Shown here piece by piece: positions 1 through 6,731 of a stretch of 64,000 nt of DNA (its first letter is position 1; every line of letters starts with the position of its first letter). The stretch spans positions 7,130,001 through 7,194,000 of the forward strand of contig NZ_JARZAE010000004.1 of assembly GCF_029892095.1 (NCBI RefSeq), in the 5' to 3' direction. Position numbers and translations under genes: made by a program. The DNA comes from Kitasatospora sp. MAP12-44 (lineage in GTDB: Bacteria; Actinomycetota; Actinomycetes; Streptomycetales; Streptomycetaceae). The notes beneath the pieces were generated by a model, which was given only the letters and a program-made list of their open reading frames with translations, did no database searches and was not told where the DNA came from.

Positions 1-1
1 C

Positions 2-532
2 ACCGAGACCAACCGCAAGCTCCTCAAGGCGATCGGTCATCCACCCGCCCTCGCAGCGGGATTGACGATCCGTCGGCTCGGCGATCGCGAGTTCCCGCAG
101 TGGCTGGCACACAGTCAGGCGACCTACCAGGAGCACCTGATCGGCTCGGGCCTGACCGCCCGTCAGGCGCTGGACAGATGCGCGGCCGATCACACCCATC
201 TGCTCCCCGACGGCCCGGCCACAGCCGGCGTGGCACTGCGCCAACTGCTGTGCGACGGACGGCCGGTGGGCAGCCTCTGGGTCGACCTGCAGAGCGGCTC
301 ACGGCCGGACGGCCTACCGCTGGCCTGGGTGATGACCGTCGACGTCGAGGCCGCCGAGCGCGGACACGGCTACGGCCGCGAGCTGATGCTCGCGGCCGAA
401 CGGGAATGCCTGGCCGCCGGGGTCCGGCACCTGGGTCTCAACGTCTTCTCGGCGAACCGCGTCGCCATCAACCTGTACGAGTCGCTCGGCTACCGGGTCA
501 GCTGCCGGGTCCTCGCCAAACCCCTCATCTGA
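2..532 (+). CDS. GNAT-family N-acetyltransferase, 5' end probably outside the window
   Basis: A predicted GCN5-related acetyltransferase that would move an acetyl group from acetyl-CoA to an unknown amine. The C-terminal half carries the acetyl-CoA loop: RGHGYGREL fits the (R/Q)xxGx(G/A) signature and is followed by the NRVAINLYESLGY stretch typical of the last GNAT strand and helix. The frame stays open to the left edge of the window, so the true start may lie upstream. A TTG at 62, which begins a protein opening TIRRLGDRE, is the only obvious internal start and has no clear ribosome-binding site. The gene stands alone and is followed by a convergent DsbA-like gene. The substrate cannot be inferred. 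Confidence 0.8.
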   Translation, partial: TETNRKLLKAIGHPPALAAGLTIRRLGDREFPQWLAHSQATYQEHLIGSGLTARQALDRCAADHTHLLPDGPATAGVALRQLLCDGRPVGSLWVDLQSGSRPDGLPLAWVMTVDVEAAERGHGYGRELMLAAERECLAAGVRHLGLNVFSANRVAINLYESLGYRVSCRVLAKPLI

Positions 533-563
533 GGCCAAACCCCCCAGCTGAGACGGAAGGCCC

Positions 564-1052
564 TCACGCCTCCAGCAGCGCCACGATCCGCTCGCGCAGC
601 CCCTGCTGGCTCTGCCCGCCGTCCAGTCGCTGCCCGGCCACCACATACGTCGGGGTGCCGCTCACGCCGATCGCCTTGCCCTCGGCCTGGTCGGCGTCCA
701 CGATCAGCGTGTGCCGGCCGTCCACCAGCGCGAGCTCGACCTCCTCGGTGTCCAGGCCGAGCTCGCCGGCCACCTCGATCAGCAGCTCCTGGCCGCGCTG
801 CGCCAGCTCCTCGGTACGGGCCAGCACCGCCTCCACGAAGGGCCAGCCCTTGCCCTGGGCGAAGGCCTCCTCGGCCGCCTCGGCGGCCGCGTAGGCGTGC
901 TTGTGCCGCTCCAGCGGGAAGTGCCGGAACTCGATCGTCAGATCGTCGCCGTAGCGCTCACGCAGAGCGCGGACGTCGTCGAGGGAGGTGCGGCAGTCCG
1001 GACACTGCAGCTCGCACCAGAGCTCCAGTCGGGGAAGAGAGGCATCGGTCAT
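564..1052 (-). CDS. DsbA-family thioredoxin-fold protein
   Basis: A 162-residue thioredoxin-fold protein of the DsbA/FrnE-like group. It has a CPDC active-site motif near residue 17 and a cis-proline segment GTPTYVV near residue 130, with a helical insertion between them, which is the DsbA arrangement. I see no signal peptide or membrane segment, so a cytoplasmic thiol-disulfide role is more likely than export-linked folding. The ATG start is preceded by a GGAAG about 10 nt upstream. It converges on the acetyltransferase and is followed on the same strand by the CGNR protein, with nothing to show an operon. Substrates are unknown. Confidence 0.88.
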   Translation of the reverse strand: MTDASLPRLELWCELQCPDCRTSLDDVRALRERYGDDLTIEFRHFPLERHKHAYAAAEAAEEAFAQGKGWPFVEAVLARTEELAQRGQELLIEVAGELGLDTEEVELALVDGRHTLIVDADQAEGKAIGVSGTPTYVVAGQRLDGGQSQQGLRERIVALLEA

Positions 1053-1094
1053 ACGGCCAGTCTTCCACCCCGGTGGCGGGCCCGATGCCGACGG

Positions 1095-1676
1095 TCAGCT
1101 CACGCTCACCGGCAGTGCCTCGTCGGCCGCCGAGCGCTGGCGGGCCCGGTAGGCGGCCACGTGCATCCGGTTCCCGCAGGTCCGGCTGTCGCAGTAGCGC
1201 CGGGAGCGGTTGCGCGAGAGGTCGACGAAGACGCGCGCGCAGTCCGGGGCCTCGCAGCGGCGCAACCGCTCCCGCTCGCCGGCCATCAGGATCAGCCCCA
1301 GGGCCATCCCGAGCTCGGCCGCCAGATGGTCGGCCAGCGTCGCGTGCGGGGCGAAGTAGTGCATGTGCCAGCCGTGGCCGTCGTGGTCGGTCAGCCGCGG
1401 CGTCGCGTTGACGGCGGCCACCAGGGCGTTCACCAGCTCGGCGGCCTCGGCGGTGGACGGTGCCGTGAAGGCCGCCCGCAGCTGGTCGCGCAGCGCGTGG
1501 ACGGCCGCCAGGTCGGTCGCGGTCACCGAGTCGATCTCGTCCAGCTCGCGCCGCACCACCAGCGCGTCGAGCGCGGCGACGTCCGGGAGCTGCTCGTACC
1601 CGCCGGCCTCGGGGGAGGTGTTGAGCAGTTCGACCAGGATGCTCAGGGCGCACTCGGTGTCATGGGTGATCAGCAC
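1095..1676 (-). CDS. CGNR zinc-finger / ABATE-domain protein, putative regulator
   Basis: A 193-residue protein of the family common in actinobacteria that pairs an N-terminal ABATE (putative stress-induced regulator) domain with a C-terminal CGNR zinc finger. The finger is visible near residues 142-180: CEAPDC, then RRYCDS, then TCGNRMHVAAYRARQ, giving four cysteines and the namesake CGNR. I chose the GTG at 1676 because AGGAG lies 7 nt upstream and the protein then begins LITHDTECAL, like other family members. A GTG/ATG pair at 1730/1727 would add 18 or 17 residues without a good ribosome-binding site. It probably binds DNA, but the target is unknown. Confidence 0.85.
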   Translation of the reverse strand: MLITHDTECALSILVELLNTSPEAGGYEQLPDVAALDALVVRRELDEIDSVTATDLAAVHALRDQLRAAFTAPSTAEAAELVNALVAAVNATPRLTDHDGHGWHMHYFAPHATLADHLAAELGMALGLILMAGERERLRRCEAPDCARVFVDLSRNRSRRYCDSRTCGNRMHVAAYRARQRSAADEALPVSVS

Positions 1677-1758
1677 GTGGGAGCTCCTCGCGTGCGCCGG
1701 GGACGGTGGCCCGTCCGCGTCGGTCATCACCGGCGAACTCTACCGGGCCGGGCGCGGG

Positions 1759-1844
1759 GAATGCCGAAGGCACCCGGAGCCACGCGGGCCCGTCCGCCGA
1801 GGTGGCGGAGCGGGCGGGCATGGCACCAGGTGCCTTCGGCATTC
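1759..1844. repeat. Nested inverted repeat in the CGNR-ssgB gap
   Basis: Sixteen-base perfect arms at 1759-1774 and 1829-1844 (GAATGCCGAAGGCACC and its complement) enclose a second complementary pair, GCCCGTCCGCC with GGCGGAGCGGGC. The whole block can fold into one long imperfect hairpin of about 86 nt. It lies upstream of the leftward CGNR gene and downstream of leftward ssgB. It could be a strong bidirectional terminator, an untranslated RNA structure or a small repeat element. The sequence alone does not decide between these. Confidence 0.6.
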
Positions 1845-1950
1845 TGGACTCGAACGCCGTGTACTACCGGCCCCGAGGCCGCGCTGCGCGCGGCTGAGCC
1901 TGTGGCCGTGCCCCCGAGTAGGACAGCCATCAGGAAATTCGACCGGGCCA

Positions 1951-1968
1951 CCGGGGGTGCACCCCCGG
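1951..1968 (-). terminator. GC-rich palindrome after ssgB
   Basis: CCGGGGGTGCACCCCCGG is a perfect 18-bp palindrome 5 nt beyond the ssgB stop codon on its coding strand. It would form a very stable hairpin and is the likely ssgB transcription end. There is no U-tract, which is common for terminators in this group. Confidence 0.55.
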
Positions 1969-1972
1969 GGCT

Positions 1973-2386
1973 TCAGCTCTCGGCAAGGATGTGCGACAGC
2001 TCCCGGTCCAGGTCGAAGTGACGATGTTCGGTGCCGGGGGGCACAGCGGCGTCGGTGCGCTTGAGGAACGACTCAAGCGCCCGGGCCGGGGCTTCCAGCA
2101 GGGCTTCTCCTTCCGGAGAGCTCAGCGCGATGCAGACGACACCCTGTCCGTGGCTACGCGACGGCCAGACGCGGACGTCGCCGGTACCGGTGGGTCGGTG
2201 CAGCCCCTCCGCGAGGAGGTCGCGGGCGAACACCCACTCCACGGTCTCGTCGGCACCGGTGTGGAACGTGGCGTGCACGGCATAGGGGTCGGCAGTGTCG
2301 TAGCGCAGGCCCGCGGGGACGGGCAGTGACGACTCGCTGGACACGATGAGGCGCAGGTGCAGCTCGCAGCTGACCGTGGTGTTCAT
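1973..2386 (-). CDS. ssgB: SsgB, sporulation-specific cell division activator
   Basis: SsgB marks future septation sites in aerial hyphae and recruits FtsZ during sporulation-specific division in Streptomycetaceae. The 137-residue product is nearly identical to the S. coelicolor protein as I remember it: NTTVSCELHLRL start, the PSRSHGQGVVCIALSSPEG core and the ELSHILAES end. The SALP-family fold covers the whole protein. I chose the ATG at 2386 because it gives the characteristic NTTVSCEL start and the usual length. An in-frame ATG at 2395 has a better-placed AAAGG and would add three residues. It is a single-gene unit reading away from the tRNA genes, with a candidate BldD box and a 32-bp palindrome upstream. 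Confidence 0.96.
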   Translation of the reverse strand: MNTTVSCELHLRLIVSSESSLPVPAGLRYDTADPYAVHATFHTGADETVEWVFARDLLAEGLHRPTGTGDVRVWPSRSHGQGVVCIALSSPEGEALLEAPARALESFLKRTDAAVPPGTEHRHFDLDRELSHILAES

Positions 2387-2401
2387 AAGCGCCATGGCCT
2401 T

Positions 2402-2414
2402 TCGCTCAGTGTGC
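2402..2414. promoter_or_regulatory. Candidate BldD box upstream of ssgB
   Basis: TCGCTCAGTGTGC matches 7 of the 9 fixed positions of the published BldD consensus TnACnC(A/T)GnGTnA, 15 nt upstream of the ssgB start. ssgB is, as I recall, a known BldD target in Streptomyces, which supports the placement. The match is imperfect and could be chance. Confidence 0.35.
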
Positions 2415-2503
2415 GCTCGGGGAATCGCACGTCGGCGAACGGACCATCCCACCACTGGCGCCGATGTAAACCCCTCTGCCCGGATTCGGGGCCTGCCGGT
2501 AAC

Positions 2504-2535
2504 CCTTCCGGCGCATTGCGCAATGTGCCGGAAGG
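2504..2535. repeat. 32-bp near-perfect palindrome between ssgB and tRNA-Val
   Basis: CCTTCCGGC, then a 14-nt centre containing CATTGCGCAATG, then GCCGGAAGG forms a 32-bp palindrome with one off-pair. It is flanked at greater distance by CGGTAAC and GTTACCG, extending the symmetry. It lies about 118 bp upstream of leftward ssgB and about 140 bp before the first tRNA. The rest of the 2387-2672 gap holds no open frame I would support. Confidence 0.6.
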
Positions 2536-2672
2536 CGGCCCGAACGGGATATCGGGCGGTTACCGAAAGTGACGAATGCGGACTGCCGGGCTGGTCGGGG
2601 CCGGCGCGGTGGCCAGCGCGGGAGGGGTGGGCGGAGCACCCTCCGGGATGCGGTAATGTTTTCCCTGCACCC

Positions 2673-2744
2673 GGGCGATTAGCTCAGCGGGAGAGCACTT
2701 CGTTCACACCGAAGGGGTCACTGGTTCGATCCCAGTATCGCCCA
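2673..2744 (+). tRNA. tRNA-Val (anticodon CAC), copy 1
   Basis: A complete 72-nt cloverleaf. The acceptor arm GGGCGAT pairs with ATCGCCC, the D-loop has AGCTCAGCGGGAGAGC, the anticodon stem CTTCG/CGAAG encloses the loop TTCACAC with anticodon CAC, and the T-arm is CTGGTTCGATCCCAG. It reads GUG valine codons, among the commonest valine codons here. The 3' CCA is not encoded. A TAATGT upstream at 2654 could be its -10 element. Confidence 0.96.
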
Positions 2745-2758
2745 CCGGATTGCAGAGT

Positions 2759-2805
2759 AAGGCGTAGGACCTCGGTTGATAATTCACCGGGGTCCTGCGC
2801 CTTTT
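2759..2805 (+). terminator. Hairpin after tRNA-Val copy 1
   Basis: AAGGCGTAGGACC and GGTCCTGCGCCTT pair across an 18-nt loop with one off-pair and end in a short T run. This is an intrinsic terminator shape 14 nt after the tRNA. Confidence 0.75.
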
Positions 2806-2936
2806 CGGCGTTCCGGTGAACTGAGTGGGCGTCAAGGTCCCTTTGCCGGGGTCGAGCTGGCGGGCCGTCGGGCGGGTGCCGGCCAACCGGTTTGCCTGGC
2901 ACCCCCCAGGCGGTGCTAATGTTCATCTCGTTGCCC

Positions 2937-3008
2937 GGGCGATTAGCTCAGCGGGAGAGCACTTCGTTCACACCGAAGGGGTCACTGGTTCGATCCCAGT
3001 ATCGCCCA
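2937..3008 (+). tRNA. tRNA-Val (anticodon CAC), copy 2
   Basis: Identical over all 72 nt to the copy beginning at 2673, with the same CAC anticodon and the same CCCG before the gene. The flanks otherwise differ, and it has its own possible -10 (TAATGT near 2917) and its own terminator. The two genes are therefore separate transcription units made by local duplication. No integrated element lies between or beside them. Confidence 0.96.
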
Positions 3009-3011
3009 CCG

Positions 3012-3065
3012 GACAACATCAGGGCCGCTGATCGGGTTTCCGATCAGCGGCCCTGATGCGTTGTC
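3012..3065. terminator. Long bidirectional hairpin between tRNA-Val copy 2 and the exonuclease gene
   Basis: ATCAGGGCCGCTGATCGG pairs perfectly with its complement across a 4-nt loop, and GACAAC with GTTGTC extends the stem. It overlaps the stop codon of the converging exonuclease gene by 2 nt and probably ends transcription from both sides. Confidence 0.85.
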
Positions 3066-3837
3066 AGGCCGCGGCCTCGCAGCTGTGGCCGGTCGTCAGG
3101 GGCCGGCCGCATGCGCAGCGGGCCGGGCGCAGCGGCCAGGAGCGGTCCACCCGCTCCTGGGTGCCGGACCGGTCGAACCAGTCCTGCAGGCCGCGGGCCT
3201 GCGCGGCGTGCCACACCCGCTGACGCAGATGCAGTTCGGTGGGGGAGAAGGCGCCGAGCGCCGAGTGGTGGCGGGCGCCGATGGCGCGGACCAGGTTCAG
3301 CGAGGCGGTGGCGTCGGCCGTCGCGTCATGGGCGCCCTCCAGGACGACGCCGTAGTGCGCGCAGAGGTCGGTCAGGGTGCGCCGGCCCTTGCGGTAGCGG
3401 TCCACGTGCTTGTCCAGCACCCGCGGGTCGAACACCAGCAGATCGGTGCCGTCCAGGTACTGCTCCAGCGAACTGCCCCGGTGCCGGCGCAGTTCGCGGT
3501 CCAGCAGGGTCAGGTCGTAGGGCGCGTTCATCACCACCACCGGCACGCCGGCCCGGGCCTGTTCGGCGAGGGCGGTGGCGATCTCGGCGAGCACGGTGTG
3601 CGGCGGCCGGCCGAAGGCGCGGACGTGTTCGTCGGTGATGCCGTGCACGGCGCGGGCGCCGTCCGGTATCGCTATGCCGGGGTCGGCCAGCCAGGTCCGC
3701 CGCCCGGCGGCGGCGTCCGGTGCGTGCTGGACGACCAGTGCGGCGGAGACCACGCGGTCGCTCTCCACGTCCACGCCGGTGGTCTCGGTGTCGAAGGAGG
3801 CGAGTGGGCCCTCGTGCCAGTAGTGGTGTTGCTCCAT
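3064..3837 (-). CDS. DnaQ-like DEDDh 3'-5' exonuclease
   Basis: A stand-alone exonuclease of the RNase T/DnaQ superfamily, predicted to trim 3' ends of DNA or RNA with two metal ions. The ExoI motif is FDTETTG near residue 15. ExoII is seen around NAPYDLTLLDREL. ExoIII with the catalytic histidine is GAHDATADATA near residue 170. The C-terminal 50 residues include a CACG and a second cysteine (GHSCEA), perhaps a small metal site. I chose the ATG at 3837, with GAGGGG upstream, over a GTG two codons earlier. It is single-gene, and the long hairpin at its stop serves as terminator. Whether it acts in repair or RNA turnover is unknown. Confidence 0.9.
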   Translation of the reverse strand: MEQHHYWHEGPLASFDTETTGVDVESDRVVSAALVVQHAPDAAAGRRTWLADPGIAIPDGARAVHGITDEHVRAFGRPPHTVLAEIATALAEQARAGVPVVVMNAPYDLTLLDRELRRHRGSSLEQYLDGTDLLVFDPRVLDKHVDRYRKGRRTLTDLCAHYGVVLEGAHDATADATASLNLVRAIGARHHSALGAFSPTELHLRQRVWHAAQARGLQDWFDRSGTQERVDRSWPLRPARCACGRPLTTGHSCEAAA

Positions 3838-4058
3838 GACCACCCCTCAGGTCCCCCGGCCCCGCCTGGTGCACCGCCGAGGACTGGCGGTGCACCGGCT
3901 CATGGTGCCGTTCTGAGCAGGTGATACCCCGGGTAGGTACCCCTTCAACCACCTGGCCAGGGCAGTGGGCGGATATAGGTGCGCGGTTGACTCGGCGGGC
4001 TCGGTACCATCGTCACGTCACAGCACAGTGCTGTGCGCCCGACTTTCAGGAGAGACCG

Positions 4059-6035
4059 GTGACCGACGTCCGGGTAACCATCAGCCGCGAACCCGATCGG
4101 GAAGAGCGCGTGGTGACTACGGGCACCACGGCCGCCGACCTCTTCGCCGACGACCGCGCGATCATCGCCGCCCGGGTGGGCGGCGTCCTCAAGGACCTGG
4201 CCCACCAGCTGCAGGACGGCGACGAGGTCGAGCCCGTCGAGCTCGGCAGCCCCGACGGCCTGAACATCCTGCGGCACTCCACCGCGCACGTGATGGCGCA
4301 GGCCGTCCAGGAGCTCTTCCCCGAGGCCAAGCTCGGCATCGGCCCGCCGATCAAGGACGGCTTCTACTACGACTTCGACGTCGAGAAGCCGTTCCACCCC
4401 GACGACCTCAAGGCCGTCGAGAAGAAGATGCAGGAGATCATCAAGCGCGGGCAGAAGTTCGCCCGCCGGGTGGTCACCGACGAGGCCGCGCGGGTCGAGC
4501 TGGCCGGCGAGCCGTACAAGCTGGAGCTGATCGGGCTCAAGGGCTCGGCCTCCTCGGAGGACGGCGCCAACGTCGAGGTGGGCGGCGCCGAGCTGACCAT
4601 CTACGACAACCTGGACCCGAAGACCGGCGAGCTGTGCTGGGGCGACCTCTGCCGCGGCCCGCACCTGCCGAGCACCCGGATGATCCCGGCCTTCAAGATC
4701 ATGCGCTCGGCCGCCGCGTACTGGCGGGGCAGCGAGCAGAACCCGCAGCTCCAGCGCCTGTACGGGACCGCCTGGCCGACCAAGGACGAGCTCAAGGCGC
4801 ACCTGGACTTCCTCGCCGAGGCCGCCAAGCGCGACCACCGCAAGCTCGGCAACGAGCTGGACCTCTTCTCCATCCCGGAGGAGATCGGCTCGGGCCTCGC
4901 GGTCTTCCACCCCAAGGGCGGCGTGATGCGCCGGGCCATGGAGGACTACTCGCGCAAGCGGCACGAGGAGTCGGGCTACGAGTTCGTCTACACCCCGCAC
5001 GCCACCAAGGGCACCCTGTTCGAGCTCTCCGGTCACCTGGACTGGTACGCCGACGGGATGTACCCGCCCATGCAGCTCGACGGCGAGAACGACTACTACC
5101 TCAAGCCGATGAACTGCCCGATGCACAACCTGATCTTCCGCTCCCGGGGTCGCTCCTACCGCGAACTCCCGCTGCGGCTCTTCGAGTTCGGCACGGTCTA
5201 CCGCTATGAGAAGTCCGGCGTGGTGCACGGCCTGACCCGCGCCCGCGGCTTCACCCAGGACGACGCGCACATCTACTGCACCAAGGAGCAGATGGCCGGC
5301 GAGCTGGACTCGCTGCTCACCTTCGTCCTCGACCTGCTGCGCGACTACGGCCTGAACGACTTCTACCTCGAACTCTCCACCCGGGACCCGAAGAAGTCGG
5401 TCGGCTCGGACGAGGACTGGGCCGAGGCCACCCAGGCGCTGGCCGACGCGGCCGAGAAGCAGGGCCTGGCGCTCACCATGGACCCGGAGGGTGCCGCCTT
5501 CTACGGTCCGAAGATCTCGGTGCAGGCGCGCGACGCGATCGGGCGCACCTGGCAGATGTCGACCATCCAGGTCGACTTCCAGCTGCCGCAGCGCTTCGAG
5601 CTGGAGTTCCAGGGCGCGGACGGCAACCGCCAGCGCCCGGTGATGATCCACCGTGCGCTGTTCGGCTCGATCGAGCGCTTCTTCGCGGTGCTGCTCGAGC
5701 ACTACGCGGGCGCGATGCCGCCGTGGCTGGCCCCGGTGACGGTGGTCGGCATCCCGATCACCGACGAGCACGTGCCGTACCTCCAGGAGGTGGCGGCCGA
5801 GCTGAAGAAGCGCGGGATCCGGGTCGAGGTGGACGCCTCGGACGAGCGGATGCAGAAGAAGATCCGCAACGCTCAGAAGAGCAAGGTTCCGTTCATGCTG
5901 ATCGCCGGCAACGACGACGTCGAGGCGGGCGCGGTGTCGTTCCGCTACCGCAACGGCGAGCAGAAGAACGGCATCCCCGTCGCGGAGGCGATCGCCGAGA
6001 TCGTCGACGCCGTGGAGCGCCGGATCCAGGTCTGA
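4059..6035 (+). CDS. thrS: Threonyl-tRNA synthetase
   Basis: Charges tRNA-Thr with threonine in the cytoplasm. The 658-residue protein has the full bacterial layout: TGS domain (about 1-62), editing domain with HSTAH (H73, H77), then the class II catalytic core and anticodon-binding domain. Zinc ligands appear in NCPMH, in GFTQDDAHI and in MIHRALFGSIERF, the last being class II motif 3. I chose the GTG at 4059 because CAGGAGAG lies just upstream and the length fits the family; the frame stays open further upstream without a better start. I see no T-box in the 220-nt leader. A hairpin follows the stop and a HIT gene lies downstream. Confidence 0.97.
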   Translation: MTDVRVTISREPDREERVVTTGTTAADLFADDRAIIAARVGGVLKDLAHQLQDGDEVEPVELGSPDGLNILRHSTAHVMAQAVQELFPEAKLGIGPPIKDGFYYDFDVEKPFHPDDLKAVEKKMQEIIKRGQKFARRVVTDEAARVELAGEPYKLELIGLKGSASSEDGANVEVGGAELTIYDNLDPKTGELCWGDLCRGPHLPSTRMIPAFKIMRSAAAYWRGSEQNPQLQRLYGTAWPTKDELKAHLDFLAEAAKRDHRKLGNELDLFSIPEEIGSGLAVFHPKGGVMRRAMEDYSRKRHEESGYEFVYTPHATKGTLFELSGHLDWYADGMYPPMQLDGENDYYLKPMNCPMHNLIFRSRGRSYRELPLRLFEFGTVYRYEKSGVVHGLTRARGFTQDDAHIYCTKEQMAGELDSLLTFVLDLLRDYGLNDFYLELSTRDPKKSVGSDEDWAEATQALADAAEKQGLALTMDPEGAAFYGPKISVQARDAIGRTWQMSTIQVDFQLPQRFELEFQGADGNRQRPVMIHRALFGSIERFFAVLLEHYAGAMPPWLAPVTVVGIPITDEHVPYLQEVAAELKKRGIRVEVDASDERMQKKIRNAQKSKVPFMLIAGNDDVEAGAVSFRYRNGEQKNGIPVAEAIAEIVDAVERRIQV

Positions 6036-6047
6036 GTGAGCAGCTGA

Positions 6048-6078
6048 CACGGGGCAGGCTCGATGAGTCTGCCCCGTG
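6048..6078 (+). terminator. Hairpin after thrS
   Basis: CACGGGGCAG and CTGCCCCGTG pair perfectly across an 11-nt loop, 12 nt after the thrS stop. It overlaps no gene and probably separates thrS from the HIT gene. Confidence 0.75.
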
Positions 6079-6104
6079 CTGGTTTCCCGGGGGCCGGCGC
6101 CGAA

Positions 6105-6110
6105 TATGCT
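6105..6110 (+). promoter_or_regulatory. -10 element for a leaderless HIT mRNA
   Basis: TATGCT sits 7 nt before the ATG at 6118, so transcription should begin at or next to the start codon. No ribosome-binding site lies in between, which fits a leaderless mRNA, common in actinobacteria. Confidence 0.5.
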
Positions 6111-6117
6111 GATCTCC

Positions 6118-6669
6118 ATGACGAGTGAGCCGGAACTGCAGCAGGGCGTGGGGGAGCCGGACGGCTTCAGGCGCCTGTGGACGCCCCATCGGATGGCCTA
6201 TATCCAGGGGGAGAACAAGCCCACCGGGCCTGCCCCCGGGGACGGTTGCCCGTTCTGCTCGATCCCGTCGCTGAGCGACGAGGACGGGCTGGTGATCCGG
6301 CGGGGGGAGCACGTCTTCGCGGTGCTCAACCTCTACCCGTACAACGGCGGCCACCTGATGCTGGTCCCGTACCGGCACGTGGCCGACTACACCGAGCTCA
6401 CCGAGCTGGAGACGGTCGAGCTCGCGACCCTCACCAAGCAGGCGATGACGGCGCTGCGCGCGGCCTCCGGGGCGCACGGCTTCAACATCGGGATGAACCA
6501 GGGCGAGGCCGCCGGCGCCGGCATCGCCGCGCACCTGCACCAGCATGTGGTGCCGCGCTGGGGCGGGGACACCAACTTCATGCCGGTGGTCGGCCACACC
6601 AAGGTGCTGCCGCAGCTGCTGGCGGACACCCGCAAGATGCTCGCCGAAGCCTGGCCGCAGCAGGGCTGA
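6118..6669 (+). CDS. HIT-family nucleotide hydrolase or phosphorylase
   Basis: A 183-residue histidine-triad protein. The triad motif AHLHQHVVPRW (HxHxH) is near residue 140, preceded by the YPYNGGHLMLVPYRH strand typical of the Ap4A phosphorylase/Fhit-like branch, and CPFCSIP near residue 44 may bind zinc. The likely reaction is hydrolysis or phosphorolysis of dinucleoside polyphosphates or AMP conjugates, which are by-products of tRNA synthetases such as its neighbour thrS. I chose the ATG at 6118 because a TATGCT -10 lies immediately upstream; an in-frame GTG at 6076 falls inside the thrS terminator. A perfect hairpin follows the gene. Confidence 0.92.
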   Translation: MTSEPELQQGVGEPDGFRRLWTPHRMAYIQGENKPTGPAPGDGCPFCSIPSLSDEDGLVIRRGEHVFAVLNLYPYNGGHLMLVPYRHVADYTELTELETVELATLTKQAMTALRAASGAHGFNIGMNQGEAAGAGIAAHLHQHVVPRWGGDTNFMPVVGHTKVLPQLLADTRKMLAEAWPQQG

Positions 6670-6684
6670 CGCCCGGCGGACGAG

Positions 6685-6716
6685 CAGGGCCCCGCCGGAT
6701 CACCGGCGGGGCCCTG
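6685..6716. terminator. Bidirectional hairpin between the HIT gene and the membrane-protein gene
   Basis: A perfect 14-bp stem, CAGGGCCCCGCCGG, with the 4-nt loop ATCA lies midway between two converging genes and can serve both. Confidence 0.85.
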
Positions 6717-6731
6717 TCGCGTTCGGGTACG

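Noticed and set aside
1706..1897. Small plus-strand frame of 63 codons crossing the nested inverted repeat
   Set aside because: It has no ribosome-binding site and overlaps the CGNR start; the translated arms simply mirror each other because of the repeat.
2673..3008. tRNA-Val pair considered as an att site with an integrated element
   Set aside because: No integrase, no partial tRNA copy and no foreign genes are adjacent.
3844..4058. Possible T-box riboswitch before thrS
   Set aside because: I see no T-box sequence, specifier loop or terminator/antiterminator pair in the leader.
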